Source of the DNA: Candidatus Bathyarchaeota archaeon | Lineage (GTDB): Archaea; Thermoproteota; Bathyarchaeia; TCS64 | DNA: 15,373 nt | Direction of reading: 5' to 3' | Assembly: GCA_014729945.1 (NCBI GenBank) | Contig: WJJC01000113.1 | Span: forward strand, 1 to 15,373 | Shown here: in pieces, positions 12,090 through 15,373 of the stretch | How the letters are laid out: every line of letters begins with the position of its first letter | How positions within the stretch are numbered: position 1 is the stretch's first letter | Notes under the pieces: model-generated | The model's input: the letters and a program-made list of their open reading frames with translations, nothing else | Database searches by the model: none | What the model was told of the DNA's origin: nothing | Program-made: the position numbers and the translations under genes

Positions 12090-14793
12090 GGCAGTTGGTT
12101 CCCTGATCTCCGTTATGTTCCTTATACTGATCCTTACCTCGGGTTATGGTTACTACCAGACTCGTCAGACCGTGCAGACTAGGAGACAACGAATACTGGA
12201 TGAGATGAAGGAGTTCGACCATAACAAAGCACTGGAAGATCTAGAGATAAACAAAAGTGACTTATCGGGGTCTAACCAGTTAAATCTAAAACTGGAAAAC
12301 ACTGGCGAGATTCTGTTAACGGTATCCTATATTGGTGTATTCAATGAGTCTGTCTCGCCACGAGAGCAGCAATATATTGATGTAGCGTTTTCGTTGAATC
12401 CCGTTGATGAGATCTGGTATAACTCATCAATAACCATTAACCCAAGCCAAGATTATACTATTCAACTATTAACAGAGAGAGGGAACATATTCTACACTTC
12501 ATATCCTTACATTGAACCGTTACCCTCTGGAAACGGGACAGATACCCAGATAGATATAACCTCGATTGGACTCCTTGAACAAACATATCCAAGTGATTAT
12601 AGAATCAATAATGGAACATATGCAAACGGCTCACTCCCAGACAGCGTAACAGATATTGATGGAGACTTTTTTACAGTAGATAGCGAGCTACAGACCACGG
12701 ATCTAATCTACGTTCCTTCAGCATATACTATCAGCTCAGGGGAATTAGCTTCAGGCACAGTATCAGATGTACAGCAAGATGATCAGAATACGCTTCAAGT
12801 TAGATCCAGTCCCTCTGATTTCCCATCTCAGTGGAACCAGTGGAGTTACAGAAAAAAAATCACAATTAATAACACGTATATAGATGAGGATCTTAGCGAC
12901 TTCCCTGTATTCATCAATATTACTGACCCCGATTTAGCTAATAATGCTCAAAATGACTTCGATGATATACTGTTTATAGATCAAAATAATTCAACACAGT
13001 TGGATCACGAGATAGAGGACTATGATGGTACAACAGGATATCTTGCTGCATGGGTGAATACTGATCTATCAACTGCTCAGGACACAGTTATATGGATGTA
13101 TTACGGAAACCCTTCATCACCTAATCAAGAGAAACCCTCCCAGGTATGGGCTAATGATTTTAACGGCGTATGGCATATGAGTCAAAACCCCGGTGCTGAT
13201 CCCCAGCTTCTAGATAGCACCTCAAATAACGAGGATGGGAGCTTCCAAGGAGGAATGGACTCTAGTGACCAGGTTAATGGAAAGGCTAATGGAGCACTCG
13301 ATTTTGATGGAGTAAACGATTATATAAATTTAGGAGACATCGACACTCGACTTGATGCCGTTACTGTTGAGGCATGGTTTTATCATGAGTCCACAGGGGA
13401 TGAGCGTATTTTCTGTAAATCAAGGGGCACAGCTGTATCTGATCACATTCTAAGCTTGGGTATAGACGATGATATTGTTAGAGTTAGAGTAGATACCCAA
13501 GGACCTGGTGGAGGCGTTACCTCCCACGATAGCAATCCCTTTGCAACCACAAATAAGTGGCAATACGTGGCTTTCACATGGAGTCGTACTACTGAAAACT
13601 TGTATATATATGGCGACGACACGGTGATTGGATCCTTCAATAAACAGGGATTCAGAATTCAGGATCCAAATATCGATGTTACCATTGGTAACGTAAACAC
13701 GGTTGACAGCAGATACTGGGATGGTGTATTAGATGAGATCAGGTTATCTTCTGTGGATAGAGACCCCGCATGGCTAAAAGCAACCTATTTTACTACATCT
13801 GAACCCGATAAATTTGTGAGTCTAGGTCCCCAGCAGGGACAGGATACAAGTGTAAGCGTTGTGTTTACGGGAAATAGTAACACCTTAAGCTTGAATGCAT
13901 TGAACTTTACTACACATATAGCATATAACACTAGCAGTGTACCTACGATTATCCAATTATATGATTACAATGCAGGACAATACCCCACATCCGGTGATGG
14001 GTACATATCTTATACCTCTAGCGCAACCGCTGAAACCGAGGAAATAAAATTCCAATACATTACTACAAACCCAGATAATTACAGAGCCCCCAATGGAAAT
14101 TGGAAAATACGTGTAACAGGTGATTTATCCGGGTCAAATTTACTAGCTTATTACGATTACATATCTTATAAGACTAAGACTAACGCCGTTAATATTGCTT
14201 CAACAAATTATACTTTCACTGGAATAAACTCCAGTAACCCCACCTCGCTAAAATTAAAACTGGTATCCAGTAATACGAAAAGTGGAGTTAATTCATTAGC
14301 CCAGTTATATGATTATAATTCACAGCAATACGCTGCTTCAGGGGAAGCCTACACGACTTGGAGTAGTACCTCTGGAAATGATACTATTTGGTTGAATATT
14401 ACATCAAACCCCGAGTATTATGTAGATAATGGCATAGCTTCACTAAGATTTGTATCCACATATGATGCATCCTTTAGCCAAGACACAGACCAGCTATACC
14501 TAAACTATACTTACGCTTCAACCGAGCTACCCTATGACACCTACAAATCGTGCCTGATAAGTGTAACAAAGATATCCACAAGTGAACCTCTACCCTACAT
14601 AGGTCTCATATTATATGCAGATGGGTCCAACGTGGATTTCTTAGGACAAAGCAACCCAGTTTACACAAACACAGATGTGAACGGACAGTATAGAATTACC
14701 TTAAAGTCAAGCACTCTTGGAGGAGAGGCTTTCACATTATATGCGTACGTGGGTAGCTTGGTTGAGAGTAAGGAGTTGGTGCAATTACCATGA
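12073..14793 (+). CDS. Large pilin-anchored surface protein with DUF2341 and LamG (concanavalin-like) domains
   Basis: 906 aa, TTG start. Order: class III signal peptide (KRRAVG, predicted cut after G9, hydrophobic helix 10-28); a pilin-like coiled and beta stretch (about 30-150) resembling the two preceding pilins; a beta region (150-250); DUF2341 (about 255-365, from WSYRKKITINN to MYYGNP); a LamG/concanavalin-like lectin domain (about 366-590) with NGALDFDGVNDYINLG, VTVEAWFY and a closing DGVLDEIRLSS strand; two related beta repeats (about 592-704 and 708-815) sharing QLYDYNxxQY at 628-637 and 744-753; and a C-terminal TDVNGQYRITL beta-sandwich (about 823-906). DUF2341-LamG proteins bind or process carbohydrates at the cell surface in many organisms; the ligand here is unknown. 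At least 17 N-x-S/T sequons are present. It overlaps the second pilin by 17 bp and the ATPase by 4 bp. Confidence 0.8.
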   Translation: MTGKRRAVGSLISVMFLILILTSGYGYYQTRQTVQTRRQRILDEMKEFDHNKALEDLEINKSDLSGSNQLNLKLENTGEILLTVSYIGVFNESVSPREQQYIDVAFSLNPVDEIWYNSSITINPSQDYTIQLLTERGNIFYTSYPYIEPLPSGNGTDTQIDITSIGLLEQTYPSDYRINNGTYANGSLPDSVTDIDGDFFTVDSELQTTDLIYVPSAYTISSGELASGTVSDVQQDDQNTLQVRSSPSDFPSQWNQWSYRKKITINNTYIDEDLSDFPVFINITDPDLANNAQNDFDDILFIDQNNSTQLDHEIEDYDGTTGYLAAWVNTDLSTAQDTVIWMYYGNPSSPNQEKPSQVWANDFNGVWHMSQNPGADPQLLDSTSNNEDGSFQGGMDSSDQVNGKANGALDFDGVNDYINLGDIDTRLDAVTVEAWFYHESTGDERIFCKSRGTAVSDHILSLGIDDDIVRVRVDTQGPGGGVTSHDSNPFATTNKWQYVAFTWSRTTENLYIYGDDTVIGSFNKQGFRIQDPNIDVTIGNVNTVDSRYWDGVLDEIRLSSVDRDPAWLKATYFTTSEPDKFVSLGPQQGQDTSVSVVFTGNSNTLSLNALNFTTHIAYNTSSVPTIIQLYDYNAGQYPTSGDGYISYTSSATAETEEIKFQYITTNPDNYRAPNGNWKIRVTGDLSGSNLLAYYDYISYKTKTNAVNIASTNYTFTGINSSNPTSLKLKLVSSNTKSGVNSLAQLYDYNSQQYAASGEAYTTWSSTSGNDTIWLNITSNPEYYVDNGIASLRFVSTYDASFSQDTDQLYLNYTYASTELPYDTYKSCLISVTKISTSEPLPYIGLILYADGSNVDFLGQSNPVYTNTDVNGQYRITLKSSTLGGEAFTLYAYVGSLVESKELVQLP

Positions 14794-15373
14794 GTGAGAA
14801 TGAGAGAGAAGAAAGTATAAAGTCAAAACAGGCCAGCATGGCTTTCCGGGATTTCTACCCTGTTAATCCCCCCTACGGGTATGTTGGAATAGCTATTGAT
14901 GAAGAAAAACAACAACTGAAATACCACACCGTAGAACCGAATCTCACTGATGAAGAAACAGATCTATTAGACAGAATAAAATCCATATTAATAGATCGAA
15001 TGAATATTCCACTGGATGTGCTCAAAAATCCAGATAAAATGGAGACTTATCTTAGGGATGAGATTCAAACAATATTCAAAAGGTTCCAACGCAAGATCCC
15101 CGAAGAATCCGAGGACAAATTCATCTATTATCTAATGAGAGACTTCCTAGGGTATGGTATTATTGATCTACTAATGAGAGATGAGAAAATAGAGGATATT
15201 TCATGTAATGGCTCTAAAACCCCCATCTATGTCTGGCATAGAGACTATGAATCTATTCCAACTAATGTTTTCTATGACTCAGATGATGAACTGGATAAAG
15301 AGGTAACACGCTTAGCATATCGTTCAGGGAGACAGATCAGTATCAGTAACCCTATTATGCAGGGAACCTTACC
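14790..15373 (+). CDS. FlaI/GspE-family secretion (type IV pilus assembly) ATPase, N-terminal part (3' end outside window)
   Basis: 194 codons are visible from ATG at 14790, which overlaps the upstream stop (ATGA). The frame remains open to the end of the window. The N-terminal domain carries the block typical of archaeal type II/IV secretion ATPases (FlaI, VirB11-like, TadA): YYLMRDFLGYG (113-123), IIDLLMRDEKIEDISCNG (124-141), PIYVWHR (145-151) and SIPTN (155-159). These hexameric ATPases power assembly of archaella, pili or adhesive surface filaments. The Walker A and catalytic region lie beyond the window and could not be checked. Following pilins and a surface protein directly, it is expected to assemble those subunits; a TadC/FlaJ-like membrane platform would normally come next. 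Confidence 0.88.
   Translation, partial: MSENEREESIKSKQASMAFRDFYPVNPPYGYVGIAIDEEKQQLKYHTVEPNLTDEETDLLDRIKSILIDRMNIPLDVLKNPDKMETYLRDEIQTIFKRFQRKIPEESEDKFIYYLMRDFLGYGIIDLLMRDEKIEDISCNGSKTPIYVWHRDYESIPTNVFYDSDDELDKEVTRLAYRSGRQISISNPIMQGTL

Noticed and set aside
1..15373. CRISPR arrays, insertion sequences, attachment sites or phage genes
   Set aside because: I saw no regularly spaced repeats, transposase or integrase motifs, or target duplications; the tRNA 3' end has no nearby duplicate copy that I could find.
11206..15373. Archaellum (fla/arl) operon
   Set aside because: No FlaC/D/E/F/G/H-like gene lies between pilins and ATPase, and the pilins are not archaellin-like; a generic type IV pilus-like system fits better.

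Overview
The window reads as archaeal chromosome, most likely from an anaerobic, acetogenic-type Asgard archaeon (Thorarchaeota/Lokiarchaeota-like). The general archaeal case is strong: two tetrahydromethanopterin (H4MPT) biosynthesis-type genes, CooC-type CODH maturation ATPases, a corrinoid-protein reductive activator, an AfpA-type archaeal flavoprotein, pilins with class III signal peptides, a FlaI-like secretion ATPase, and TATA boxes about 26 nt upstream of inferred transcript starts. The narrower Asgard placement rests mainly on a 135-aa membrane protein (8533-8940, minus) that resembles the eukaryotic oligosaccharyltransferase subunits OSTC/Ost3; it is an inference.

Layout. (1) 1-2054, plus: the 3' half of beta-RFAP synthase followed by a dihydropteroate-synthase-related protein, an H4MPT biosynthesis pair with an ATGA overlap. 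(2) 6386-2046, minus: a cofactor and metal activation cassette of RACo-like ASKHA/2Fe-2S activator, CooC paralogue, CooC, and a divergent CofE-like ligase. It ends convergently against the H4MPT pair. No CODH/ACS structural subunit lies in the window. (3) 6475-7604, plus: an Isf-like iron-sulfur flavoprotein and an AfpA/DmrB-type flavoprotein, ATGA-coupled and divergent from the RACo operon. (4) 8485-7601, minus: a beta-hydroxyacid dehydrogenase sharing a TTAA stop with the flavoprotein. (5) 8940-8533, minus: the OSTC-like protein. (6) 9052-10917, plus: a 56-aa zinc ribbon, glycine cleavage T and H proteins, and tRNA-Leu(CAG). (7) 10918-11205: a T-rich tract without a gene. (8) 11206 to the end, plus: two small pilins, a 906-aa pilin-anchored DUF2341/LamG surface protein, and the start of a FlaI/GspE-family ATPase.

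Taken together, blocks 1-3 fit support of an H4MPT-linked Wood-Ljungdahl pathway. Block 1 makes the C1 carrier. Block 2 matures CODH/ACS and rescues oxidised corrinoid. Block 3 could move ferredoxin electrons. Glycine cleavage in block 6 could feed a methylene group into the same carrier, although its usual carrier is tetrahydrofolate. Block 8 is a type IV pilus-like adhesion system. Its largest protein carries many N-glycosylation sequons, which could be substrates for the machinery that the OSTC-like protein suggests. Five of the 16 visible starts are TTG.
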